Origin: an uncultured Planctomyces sp. | GTDB lineage: Bacteria > Planctomycetota > Planctomycetia > Planctomycetales > Planctomycetaceae | Length of the DNA stretch: 55,213 nucleotides | Direction of reading: 5' to 3' | NCBI GenBank assembly: GCA_937904325.1 | Contig: CALGTK010000133.1 | Location: 1 to 55,213 of the forward strand | In this document: positions 18,160 through 26,845 of the stretch, piece after piece | Layout: each line of letters starts with the position of its first letter | How positions within the stretch are numbered: position 1 is the stretch's first letter | The notes under the pieces: model-generated | Database searches by the model: none | What the model was told of the DNA's origin: nothing | Seen by the model: only the letters and a program-made list of their open reading frames with translations | Made by a program: the position numbers and the translations under genes

Positions 18160-20172
18160 TCATTGTGATGTTATCGCGTCGGGCGGAATGTACAGGTCGA
18201 TGCGGTAAACAATCCGTCCTTTGTGGCTACCAAACGGAGCTTCCGGGTCAGCAGCATTCTGACAAACCAACTCGCCGGGCAGATCTGCATGGACATAGAG
18301 CCGTGCTTCGCCGGCAGGCAGCCGAAGATCCGCAATGTCGGCTCGCCGACGAAGTTGAAGATCGCGAGCGATCATCCATTTCGAGAACTGATCCAGTACG
18401 TCGTCAGGAGTTGTCATTCGATTGCGCGAAAATCGTTGAAACTGCCGCGACAGGTTGAACTCAACTGAAAACCGCAAACCAGACTCGTCGATGATGCTTC
18501 CGGCTCCAGACTGCAAGGCTTTCACATTAACTCGGTACATCGAGTCTCCATGCAGGATCAAAGCACTTCGAATTTCGCTTGCGAGAATTCCTTCAGTTTC
18601 AATCGTTAACGACCGCAGCCGCTTTGAATCGTCTCCTTCGCCTGGCTCCGAGGCGTCATCACTCGACAGCGGCTCTGAGGCGGCAACCCTTGCGTTCACA
18701 ACCTTAGCTCGAAACTCACCCAAAGACACTTCGGCTCTGCTGGCAAACGTACGATATGTAAACGGTGGCATGTCGACGGCGAACTGTCCGTCTCGGCCGT
18801 TCTTCAGCACTCCAGAGACACGTTCGAGATTTTCGACCGTTGAGACAATCGGGAAACTACCAGCAGCTCGGATGGCGTAATCGCCACCCGACGTCACGAA
18901 CAGGCTGTTCCATTGCTCAACATCCCACCGCCCATCCGGCAACTGCCTTGCCGTAGCCACCGACGTTGTCGACGTCGACTCGCCGTACCCTCGTGCCCCC
19001 ATCACTGAAAACAACCAACTGAAACCGGCAACCACGATGATCAGCGCGAGCAGACTGTAGCGGTAATCAATTTTCAATCTGACCACTAGATATCCGCCTG
19101 GGAATAATGCCAGCAGATAAACGCCAGAAAGCATGTAAATCAGCGGCCACTCGTGATTCGGTTTGAGAAACTCTTTAAGCCGCGTCGGGATCAACCGATC
19201 GCTGTCCCACTCGGCATACGCTTCGAAGAACTCTTCGTCACGTCGAATGAATTCAGTTGACGTCGGATCGATATCGAATGTTGAACCGTTTCGATCGACA
19301 ACTGAAACCAAATCCTGACTCGTTGCATACATCTTCTCGTAAATGTAAGCCCGACTGAGCTCATCGCGAGTCATGTCGTGCCAGTAAATCTTTCCGGATC
19401 CAAACCTCTCCGGTCGCGGATCGCTGTTCAACGCTGGAACTGGCACTTCGGGGTACCGACCAGTCGACTCTTTAAGAACGTGCAGAATTCCGCCACGAAA
19501 TAACCAGTCGCGAAAAGCGTCTCGACGAGGCTCTTCCCATCGCGGAGCGTGATCCATCACCACCAGCCGCAAAGCATCTGTGGCAACAACGCTGACAGGA
19601 AACCAGTTGTCGGGAAACCCCTTGAGTCCCTGCTTGATCCCGCTGTTTGCAATCGGGTCGTTCAGAATGACTCGGGAACCACTTGTTAACTGAGGGCGTT
19701 CTGTTTGGAAGGCGTCTTCCAGCCCGCCACCCCAGCGAAGCTCCCAGACTTCACCTTCGTCAAGCATGTATGGGTAAAGCTGCAGGATCCGCTTCGAAAA
19801 CGGCGCAATGTAGATATCCTGCAAGATCTCTGCGCCCGACCAGCTGCCTGTTGCCGATAGAAGCCGATGACACCGAAGCGTCCCTTCAAACGGCGTGTCG
19901 CCCCGATTCTGGACACCAACGGTCAGCAGATTGAACGTTCGAGGAACGGCACGCCCGTCGAATCCCCATTCAGCGTATTCGACTTCGATCTCAGTATTTG
20001 CGATCACCTCGTTCGGCAGGACAATCAGCCACGCAAAAAAGCAGAGACCAACGTGCCACCACTCGTACCTGACACCTCGACGTCGTGCTGCGTAACTGCT
20101 CCAAGTGAATACGACGGCTCCGGAGTTTTTCGTCACAAAATCGGCCGGTCTGTTTAGTTGGCGAAAAGACAT
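18160..20172 (-). CDS. 670-residue membrane-anchored protein of ABC unit
   Basis: No family recognised. A hydrophobic segment near residues 40-57 is probably a signal anchor. A large extracytoplasmic part of about 280 residues follows. It contains a region (RLVVMDHAPRWEEPRRDAFRDW) resembling the GATase1-like/DUF4350-type folds found in partners of exporters. Two further membrane segments come near the middle (IYMLSGVYLLALFPGGYLVV and LLALIIVVAGFSWLFSVMG), then a second soluble domain. It is the first gene of a minus-strand unit with the ATPase and permease, only 30 bases upstream. By analogy with GldG-type proteins it may be a periplasmic partner of that exporter, but this is inference from position. 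Confidence 0.7.
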   Translation of the reverse strand: MSFRQLNRPADFVTKNSGAVVFTWSSYAARRRGVRYEWWHVGLCFFAWLIVLPNEVIANTEIEVEYAEWGFDGRAVPRTFNLLTVGVQNRGDTPFEGTLRCHRLLSATGSWSGAEILQDIYIAPFSKRILQLYPYMLDEGEVWELRWGGGLEDAFQTERPQLTSGSRVILNDPIANSGIKQGLKGFPDNWFPVSVVATDALRLVVMDHAPRWEEPRRDAFRDWLFRGGILHVLKESTGRYPEVPVPALNSDPRPERFGSGKIYWHDMTRDELSRAYIYEKMYATSQDLVSVVDRNGSTFDIDPTSTEFIRRDEEFFEAYAEWDSDRLIPTRLKEFLKPNHEWPLIYMLSGVYLLALFPGGYLVVRLKIDYRYSLLALIIVVAGFSWLFSVMGARGYGESTSTTSVATARQLPDGRWDVEQWNSLFVTSGGDYAIRAAGSFPIVSTVENLERVSGVLKNGRDGQFAVDMPPFTYRTFASRAEVSLGEFRAKVVNARVAASEPLSSDDASEPGEGDDSKRLRSLTIETEGILASEIRSALILHGDSMYRVNVKALQSGAGSIIDESGLRFSVEFNLSRQFQRFSRNRMTTPDDVLDQFSKWMIARDLQLRRRADIADLRLPAGEARLYVHADLPGELVCQNAADPEAPFGSHKGRIVYRIDLYIPPDAITSQ

Positions 20173-20488
20173 CAGGTTGCGAATTTAATCCCTGTACAAA
20201 TCCTGCATGTACGAATGCGATACTGAACGCCCAATGTCGAAGAACGTCAAGAAACACTTCGACCAGAACTCACTCTAAAATGACCTGGCAGCGCGGGGTT
20301 GTCGAGTGAACCACAATCGTTCGACGAAATCGACCCATCTGGCTGGAATCAACGTGGCCAATCCCACTATCCTGAACTCAGTTGTTCACCTTTCCAACTA
20401 GAGAACGCTCGACTGATCTCCCTGAAACACCTTACACAGATTCGTGCCGCTTCATAACTTGAGGACGGCCGCTGTCAGGAACTTTCCC
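20173..20488. other. divergent intergenic region
   Basis: About 315 bases between the minus-strand exporter unit and the plus-strand secreted orphan. It should carry the promoters for both directions. No ORF, RNA or strong hairpin was seen. TGTAC occurs twice about 12 bases apart near 20198-20214, without a known meaning. Confidence 0.4.
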
Positions 20489-21223
20489 ATGACCACAGCA
20501 TGCAGTTTCACGACCAGGCTCAAGCCAACCGTCCTGTCGCTCACCTGCGGAGTACTCGTTGCCGGGTTCTCCATTGAAGCATCTGCTCAGTTAAAGCCAC
20601 AGCAACCGACGGTTACCAAAGGGACGGTGGCAGAAGTCATCCGAAAAGGACGAGCCACATCTTTGATGATTATGAGTGAGGCTGGCGGAGACCCGATCTC
20701 CGTCCCAATCACGCCCCGCATCCAATTTGCCGTCCAGGCCAAAGGTGACCTTGGTTTTCTCACTGAGAAGCAGGTCGTATCTGGGAAAGGAACGCTGACC
20801 AACAAATCATTGTTCGTCAAAGCGTGGACGGTCCACGTAGGTCTGTCGGCGAAGAAAATCAAACCCTTCGTCAAAGAGTCGGCCAAAGCAATCGGCCAGA
20901 GCCGGAATAGCTACGACTTTGCCGGAACAATCTCGTCACGTCAGCAGGACAAAGATTATCCCGACTTCGAAACCGTGATCACCAACATTCGCCAGTTGAA
21001 GAACGGGCCAGTTTACATTGACAAAGGAGCAACCGTCACAGTCTCAATGACAGAGACAGAACTCGTCGAAGAAGGAGCTAAAGTCGAGTTCATCGCTAAC
21101 TTCCTCAAAGGTGGCCGCATTCAGGTCGTCGGTCTCAAAGTACTTCTCGACAAGCCGTTAAAGTCCGAGGAATTCTTCAAAGAGTCCGAGAAAAAAACGA
21201 CCAGACGCCGCACCAGCTCATAA
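20489..21223 (+). CDS. secreted protein of unknown function
   Basis: No family recognised. A clear Sec signal peptide (hydrophobic core TVLSLTCGVLVAGFS, cleavage likely after EASA near residue 33) leads to a mature protein of about 210 residues rich in beta-strand-type sequence and lysine. The last 20 residues are basic (SEKKTTRRRTSS). The ATG at 20489 has AGGA about 9 bases upstream and starts a normal signal peptide, so it is preferred to the GTG at 20444. It lies just before feoA on the same strand, but nothing in the sequence points to iron. Probably a periplasmic or envelope protein. Confidence 0.7.
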   Translation: MTTACSFTTRLKPTVLSLTCGVLVAGFSIEASAQLKPQQPTVTKGTVAEVIRKGRATSLMIMSEAGGDPISVPITPRIQFAVQAKGDLGFLTEKQVVSGKGTLTNKSLFVKAWTVHVGLSAKKIKPFVKESAKAIGQSRNSYDFAGTISSRQQDKDYPDFETVITNIRQLKNGPVYIDKGATVTVSMTETELVEEGAKVEFIANFLKGGRIQVVGLKVLLDKPLKSEEFFKESEKKTTRRRTSS

Positions 21224-21296
21224 CGAGTTGTCATAATCTTCGGGGTTGGTCTACGAAACAGCCCGCCATCCGTATGCACAAACTCGGAATCTGCTT

Positions 21297-21527
21297 GTGA
21301 CAACGCTCGACTTATTGAATGAAGGCCAGAAAGCTCGCATACTCGACGTGAGTGGCGAGGACGCCATTGCGATACGTCTAATGGAGATGGGCCTGACCGA
21401 CGGCGAAGAAGTCGAGCACCTTGGATGCGCTCCGTTAGGCGACCCGATAGAGTTTCTGATCAGAGGGTATCGGCTGTCGTTGCGATCGACCGAGGCAAGC
21501 AGGGTCATCGTCGAACGAATTGTCTGA
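21297..21527 (+). CDS. feoA: ferrous iron transport protein A
   Basis: Small SH3-fold cytoplasmic accessory protein for FeoB-driven ferrous iron uptake. The core ARILDVSGEDAIAIRLMEMG (about 12-31) and the typical GYRLSLRSTEASRVIV near the C-terminus match the family. The GTG at 21297 gives 76 residues, the usual FeoA length. The earlier TTG at 21246 would add 17 residues outside the domain. No strong ribosome binding site is visible for either. feoB follows after about 150 bases on the same strand. No clear Fur box was found upstream. Confidence 0.87.
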   Translation: MTTLDLLNEGQKARILDVSGEDAIAIRLMEMGLTDGEEVEHLGCAPLGDPIEFLIRGYRLSLRSTEASRVIVERIV

Positions 21528-21678
21528 CTGAAGAAACCCACTCGATCTATTGCATGTTCGGCGTCACTTTAACGGCCAACATTCGCGACTGATGTCGCAG
21601 TCTGGCTCACGCACCGCAGGCAGCGGCGTTTGTGCTGGCTATATTTTCGATAACGCCTCTCAGAATCCCACCAAACTC

Positions 21679-23919
21679 ATGCCCGTAACCGACTCCCCCG
21701 TCAACGCCACACTTCGCAAAGTGGCTGTCATCGGAAATCCGAATACCGGAAAAAGTACGCTGTTCAACGCGTTGACCGGAATGCAGTCTCGGACGGGCAA
21801 CTTCCCTGGCGTTACCGTCGAGAAAAAAGTCGGACGACTGCATATCGAAAACCACATCGTCGACCTGATCGACCTTCCTGGAACGTACAGCCTTTCGCCG
21901 AGAACTCCGGATGAAATGGTGTCCGTCGAAGTTCTCCTCGGCCGGCAACCGGATGTTGGAGAAATCGACGCCGTCGTCTGCATCGTAGATGCATCAAACC
22001 TCGAACGGAATTTCTACCTGGTCAGTCAGGTACTGGACCTTGGCCTGCCAACGATCCTCGTTCTTAACATGTGGGACGTTGCACAGGCACGACAGGTCAG
22101 CATCGATGTTGAAGGTCTGCGTCAACGACTCGGGCTGCAGATCATCGTCTGCGAAGCTCACCGCCGGATGGGAGTTCACGAACTTCGCCAGGCAATCATC
22201 CACTCCGATTCACTCATCACCCCTGAGCGACCAAAACCGTTTCCCGAAAAGTTCTACTCCGAATGCAAGCTCCTTGAAAAAACGCTGTCAGCTCTGGGAA
22301 GTCGCAAGCTTCCGTTCTACATCGTCGAACGACTCCTGATCGATGTTGGCGGATATGTCGAAAAGCAACTGGCTGATCAACATGGTGAACTACTCACATC
22401 GTCTATTTCAGGTGCGAGAACGCGGCTGAAAGAATCCGGATGTCGCGTTCCAATGGTCGAGGCAAAGGCTCGCTACAAGTGGGCACGCGAGACTCTGGAA
22501 GGATTCGCGTCCGCACCAAACACACGAGTCAGTACGCGAAGCGATCGAATCGACAGAGTGCTGACTCACCGATTTATCGGTCTCGGAGTTTTCGCTGCAG
22601 TCATGTTTGTGGTCTTCCAGGCAATCTACACATGGTCCGGCCCGCTGATGGACACCATCGGTTCCGGACAGGACGTTGCCGCGAATCTCATTTCGGCAAA
22701 CGTGCAGCCTGGCCCCATGCGAAGCCTGCTAGCCGACGGTGTCGTCGCCGGCGTTGGCGGTGTACTGATATTTCTTCCTCAGATTGCGTTGCTGTTTTTC
22801 TTCATCGCTGTGCTGGAAGACTGCGGCTACATGGCACGTGCCGCGTTCGTCATGGACAGGCTGATGACAAAGCTCGGGCTCAGCGGCAAGTCATTCGTTC
22901 CGTTGATGTCATCATTCGCGTGTGCAATTCCCGGAGTAATGGCAACTCGCGTTATCGAAAACCGCCGCGACCGTATGGTGACGATCCTGGTCGCTCCGCT
23001 GATGAGTTGCTCAGCGCGACTCCCAGTTTACATCCTGATGACGACAGCGTTTGTTCCACCAGTCATGTACGCAGGAGGCTGGGTATCACTCCGTGAAATT
23101 GTGCTGTTCGTTATGTATCTCGTCGGAATCGTCGTTGCTGTCCCGGTCGCGTGGCTGCTGCGCAAGACATTCTTCAAAGGTGAGACGCCACCGTTCGTCA
23201 TGGAACTACCCCCCTATAAGTGGCCGTCGTTAAGAATCGTGATGGCACGTGTCTACGACCGCTCAAAAGCATTTGTAGTCCGCGCTGGCACGCTGATTTT
23301 TGCGACGACCGTTCTCGTCTGGGCGGCGGGCTACTTCCCAGCCGACCATAATGAACTCCACGGGCTACAATCGCAGATTGAAAATACCGAAGCGCGAATC
23401 GAACAGCTCGATGTTCAAAGCGACCATGAAGAATCCAAGTTGGCAACTGCTGAGCTAGCTGGCCTGATCGAACAACAGAATCAGCTTAGCAGTGCTCTGA
23501 TCGAAACCAGCTTTCTCGGGCGAATGGGCCATGCGATCGAACCTGTCGTCCGACCGCTTGGCTGGGATTGGAAGATCGGCGTCGGCGTCATCGCTTCCTT
23601 CCCCGCTAGAGAAGTGATTATCGCGACGCTGGGCACAATCTACAGTCTGGGCGGCGATGTTGGGGAAGAAGACGCCAGTCTCACTGAACAGCTTCGTGCT
23701 GCGAAACATGCAGATGGCACCCCGGTTTTCAATGTCGCTGTCGCCTGCTCAATTATGGTTTTCTTCGCACTGTGTGCTCAGTGTGCGGCCACTCTGATGG
23801 TCATCCGCCGGGAAACTAATTCGTGGCGTTGGCCAATGTTCACGTTTGGCTACATGACTGCCCTGGCGTACATCGGAGCCTTGATCACCTACCAGGTCGG
23901 CATGCTGTTGCTGACGTAG
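21679..23919 (+). CDS. feoB: ferrous iron transporter B
   Basis: Inner-membrane Fe(II) uptake protein with an N-terminal G-domain. The P-loop is GNPNTGKST (about 17-25), G3 is DLPGTYSL and G4 is NMWD. A helical insulator domain and two nucleoside-recognition-type gate repeats follow. The first gate motif is near SFACAIPGVMATR and the second near SFPAREVIIATLGT. Between the gates lies an acidic, coiled-coil-like soluble loop (about residues 556-600), longer than in E. coli FeoB. The frame opens at 21550, but the ATG at 21679 (MPVTDSPVN) starts right before the G-domain and gives 746 residues. It follows feoA; no feoC is seen. Confidence 0.94.
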   Translation: MPVTDSPVNATLRKVAVIGNPNTGKSTLFNALTGMQSRTGNFPGVTVEKKVGRLHIENHIVDLIDLPGTYSLSPRTPDEMVSVEVLLGRQPDVGEIDAVVCIVDASNLERNFYLVSQVLDLGLPTILVLNMWDVAQARQVSIDVEGLRQRLGLQIIVCEAHRRMGVHELRQAIIHSDSLITPERPKPFPEKFYSECKLLEKTLSALGSRKLPFYIVERLLIDVGGYVEKQLADQHGELLTSSISGARTRLKESGCRVPMVEAKARYKWARETLEGFASAPNTRVSTRSDRIDRVLTHRFIGLGVFAAVMFVVFQAIYTWSGPLMDTIGSGQDVAANLISANVQPGPMRSLLADGVVAGVGGVLIFLPQIALLFFFIAVLEDCGYMARAAFVMDRLMTKLGLSGKSFVPLMSSFACAIPGVMATRVIENRRDRMVTILVAPLMSCSARLPVYILMTTAFVPPVMYAGGWVSLREIVLFVMYLVGIVVAVPVAWLLRKTFFKGETPPFVMELPPYKWPSLRIVMARVYDRSKAFVVRAGTLIFATTVLVWAAGYFPADHNELHGLQSQIENTEARIEQLDVQSDHEESKLATAELAGLIEQQNQLSSALIETSFLGRMGHAIEPVVRPLGWDWKIGVGVIASFPAREVIIATLGTIYSLGGDVGEEDASLTEQLRAAKHADGTPVFNVAVACSIMVFFALCAQCAATLMVIRRETNSWRWPMFTFGYMTALAYIGALITYQVGMLLLT

Positions 23920-24091
23920 GTAAACGGCCACATTGGACGGCGTGCGAACCGTCGAGCACCTACCAGATCATCACGTAACGCTCGCTTGACTGCGCCGAAA
24001 AATACGCATTCATTACATCTGACATCGTTGCTAACATTCGTGGTCAAAGGATAAACAGAAGTCACCACAATCAACGCATGCAGGCGGGCGA

Positions 24092-25246
24092 GTGACCGGA
24101 TCAGAACTCAACGCCAGGATGGATGAAGCCGCGTTTGCCTTCCGAGGCTACAACGTCACCAATCTTGGCCGCACGCCCGAACTGCTCGAACACCCCGCTT
24201 ACGGACCGATCGTCGAGAAGCACCTGGAAGAAGCTTCTGAAATCTACACGGCGGCTACTCTACAGCGAGTCGACCTGATCAAGCGAGTGCGGCTACGAGA
24301 AGAAACCAGTCTGGAAACATACTCCGAAGCCGTCAGCCTGATTACCGCCGTCGAAGCGGCTCAACTCGCACTGCTCAAAGAATTCTTCGGGATCGAATTC
24401 ACGCAGGCGTCGCGAGCGTTTGGTTACAGTCTTGGCGAAATCGGCGCGCTGATTGCCGCAGAAGTTTACGAACCCGAGGCGTTGCTGACTCCCATTCTGA
24501 AACTCGCGGGAGACTGCGTCGAACTTGCGCAGAATATTCGCATGGGCATTGTCTTTTCGCGCGGGCCAGAACTCGACGTCCCGGCCATCGAAAAACTTTG
24601 CGTTGAAACTACAGCGAGGAACCAAGGCACTATCTGCATCTCCAGCTACGTGGCCCCGAACACAGTCCTGGTTCTGGGCCAGGGTGATTCAATCGAGCTC
24701 TTTCGCCAGACGATGAAGGAGCGATTCAACAGACAAATTCACTTCAAGAAGAACCCCGACAGGTGGCCGCCAATTCACACCGCCATCGTTCGACAACGAA
24801 ACGTCCCTGACCGCGCCAGTGTGATGCTGGAAACGGTTCCCGGCGGCATGAAAGCTCCGACAATTCCCATCATCTCGTGTATCACAGGAACGGAATCCTA
24901 CAACGACTACAACAGCCGGCAGACACTTTACGATTGGGTCGACCATCCTCAGAAGCTCTGGAGTGTCATCGAGCGTGCCCTGGCAACAGATATCCACACG
25001 CTTATTCATGTCGGCCCGGAACCAAACATTATCCCGGCGACCCTCAGCCGCCTGAGCATGAACATCGATTCACAGCTCAACGCTCGATCAATCTCTGGCT
25101 TCGGGCTGCGAGCTGTTTCAAGCATCGTCCAGCGTCGCCCCTGGCTGGCGAAATATCTGTCGAAGAATGCGTCGCTCCTTCGAGCGCCGCTGCTTGAACA
25201 TGTCATCCTGGAAGACTGGCTGCTTGACAACGCGGCGGCCATATGA
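24092..25246 (+). CDS. FabD-like ACP S-malonyltransferase homologue
   Basis: Acyltransferase-fold protein related to malonyl-CoA:ACP transacylase. The nucleophile elbow is GYSLGEIGAL (serine near residue 113), in the expected place, and a histidine lies in the PPIHTA stretch near 224. At 384 residues it is longer than FabD (about 310), with an N-terminal extension of roughly 80 residues before the usual core. The GTG at 24092 is used; an internal ATG at 24119 is an alternative. There are no fatty-acid genes next to it: feoB lies upstream and a convergent DUF1501 gene downstream. So it may serve a specialised ACP or polyketide-like system rather than bulk fatty-acid synthesis. Confidence 0.75.
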   Translation: MTGSELNARMDEAAFAFRGYNVTNLGRTPELLEHPAYGPIVEKHLEEASEIYTAATLQRVDLIKRVRLREETSLETYSEAVSLITAVEAAQLALLKEFFGIEFTQASRAFGYSLGEIGALIAAEVYEPEALLTPILKLAGDCVELAQNIRMGIVFSRGPELDVPAIEKLCVETTARNQGTICISSYVAPNTVLVLGQGDSIELFRQTMKERFNRQIHFKKNPDRWPPIHTAIVRQRNVPDRASVMLETVPGGMKAPTIPIISCITGTESYNDYNSRQTLYDWVDHPQKLWSVIERALATDIHTLIHVGPEPNIIPATLSRLSMNIDSQLNARSISGFGLRAVSSIVQRRPWLAKYLSKNASLLRAPLLEHVILEDWLLDNAAAI

Positions 25247-25270
25247 CACGCCTCGACACAACCGCGGATG

Positions 25271-26608
25271 TCATACGAGCTCCGGCATTGGCTGATGGTC
25301 AAGCAAATACTGCGGCCGTCCCGCCAGGTCGTGCAGTTTGACGTTTTTCGCGTCGACGCCCAGATTGCCGTACAACGTCGCGAGTACCTCGCCGAAGTGA
25401 ACCGGACGTTCAACGGCTTCACCGCCAAGCCTGTCCGTTGCGCCAATAACCTGTCCGGTTTTCATCCCGCCGCCAGCGAGCAAGCCACCGCCGACACGCG
25501 GCCAGTGGTCTCTGCCAGCGTCTTTGTTGATCCGCGGCGTTCGGCCAAATTCACCCCAGGCGACAACTGACACATCGTCAGCAAGGCCGCGTTCATGCAG
25601 ATCTTCAACAAGCGTTGCGATGCCACGATCAAAGATTGGCAGATGGGTATCTTTAAGGCCGCTGAAGTTATTGCTGTGAAAGTCCCAGCGTCCAAAATTC
25701 AACGAAACAACTCGGGCACCGGCTTCGACAAGACGTCGCGCCATTAAAAAGTGCTCGAGATTTCTAGGAGCTCCGTCGCCGTAGTTTTTGGACTCACCTT
25801 TGCCGTAACGTTCCCGGACTTCAGGATCTTCTTTCGAAAGATCAAGAGCGTCAGCGAGACGGCTGGATGTGAGAATCCCAAACGCCTGCTGAATAATCGT
25901 GTCGAGTCCTTCCAGCGTTCCCGAGGCATCAACATCCCGTCGAAGATTATCGAAATCGCTCAGTAGACTCTGTCGGTCACCAAGACGGTCCATCGATATG
26001 CCGTTAAGAACCATGTCTTTACGAGCCGGCCCTGAAGGCCGAAATGCTGCGTGAGCAATTCCCAGGTATCCAGGATGCCCCGGCGAGCCGTATGGTGGGT
26101 GGCCAGTATCCGGCGACAAACCAACGAACGGAGGAACGGACTCGTTTGTCGAGCCGAGGACTCGGGACGTCACGGAACCGACCGACGGCCAGCCACCTGG
26201 TGGTTGATTCTGAGTCGTATGCCCGGTGTAGCAGATGAACGAATCATGCGAACCGCTGGGCGAACCCACGACCGATCGAAGCGGGACAAGCTTGTCCATG
26301 ATCGCAGCCGTACGAGGCATGTGCTCGGAAACTTCGATGCCTGGAACGTTCGTCGGTATTGGACGAAACTCGCCGCGAATCTCCGCCGGAGCGTCCATTT
26401 TCAAATCGTACATATCCTGGTGCGAAGGTGCTCCGCACATGTAGATCATGATGACGGCTTTGTGCGAATTACTCTGCCCGGATTGAGCATCAGCACGCAG
26501 CAAGTCAGCCAGCGTCAAACCGCCTGCTCCGAGAGCACCAATCCGCAGCGCCTCGCGGCGAGAAACGTTGTCACAAAGGCGATGCTTGTTTCCGAAAATC
26601 GTTAGCAT
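25271..26608 (-). CDS. DUF1501 domain protein with twin-arginine-like N-terminus
   Basis: Member of the DUF1501 family (PF07394), a sulfatase/alkaline phosphatase-superfamily-like group that is greatly expanded in planctomycetes. The N-terminus has SRREALRIGALGAGG (about 16-30), a Tat-like signal. The mature part has the family blocks IMIYMCGAPSHQDMYD, MPRTAAIMDKLVPLRS and the C-terminal VAWGEFGRTPRINKDAGRDHWP. The length of 445 is typical. DUF1501 genes usually sit beside a DUF1549/DUF1553 partner; none is present here, as it converges on the FabD-like gene with a 24-base gap. Function unknown; probably periplasmic. Confidence 0.9.
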   Translation of the reverse strand: MLTIFGNKHRLCDNVSRREALRIGALGAGGLTLADLLRADAQSGQSNSHKAVIMIYMCGAPSHQDMYDLKMDAPAEIRGEFRPIPTNVPGIEVSEHMPRTAAIMDKLVPLRSVVGSPSGSHDSFICYTGHTTQNQPPGGWPSVGSVTSRVLGSTNESVPPFVGLSPDTGHPPYGSPGHPGYLGIAHAAFRPSGPARKDMVLNGISMDRLGDRQSLLSDFDNLRRDVDASGTLEGLDTIIQQAFGILTSSRLADALDLSKEDPEVRERYGKGESKNYGDGAPRNLEHFLMARRLVEAGARVVSLNFGRWDFHSNNFSGLKDTHLPIFDRGIATLVEDLHERGLADDVSVVAWGEFGRTPRINKDAGRDHWPRVGGGLLAGGGMKTGQVIGATDRLGGEAVERPVHFGEVLATLYGNLGVDAKNVKLHDLAGRPQYLLDHQPMPELV

Positions 26609-26845
26609 GTCGGGACTCCGGGAGGAGCAATGAGGCGGGACATCAACTGCACAGGTCTTGCACTCGTTATTTATCGGCAGAAACAGTTAGTGCATAGTAC
26701 CCGCACACCGAGAATCGCGTCAACGAGTACTTATATGTTCGCCTGATCGTCGTCATGAAGTGACGACGATTCCGAAAATACCGGTCAACACACGACAGCT
26801 ACGTAACGTCCATTTCATTTAGAGACAATCTCATATTCCGCCGCG

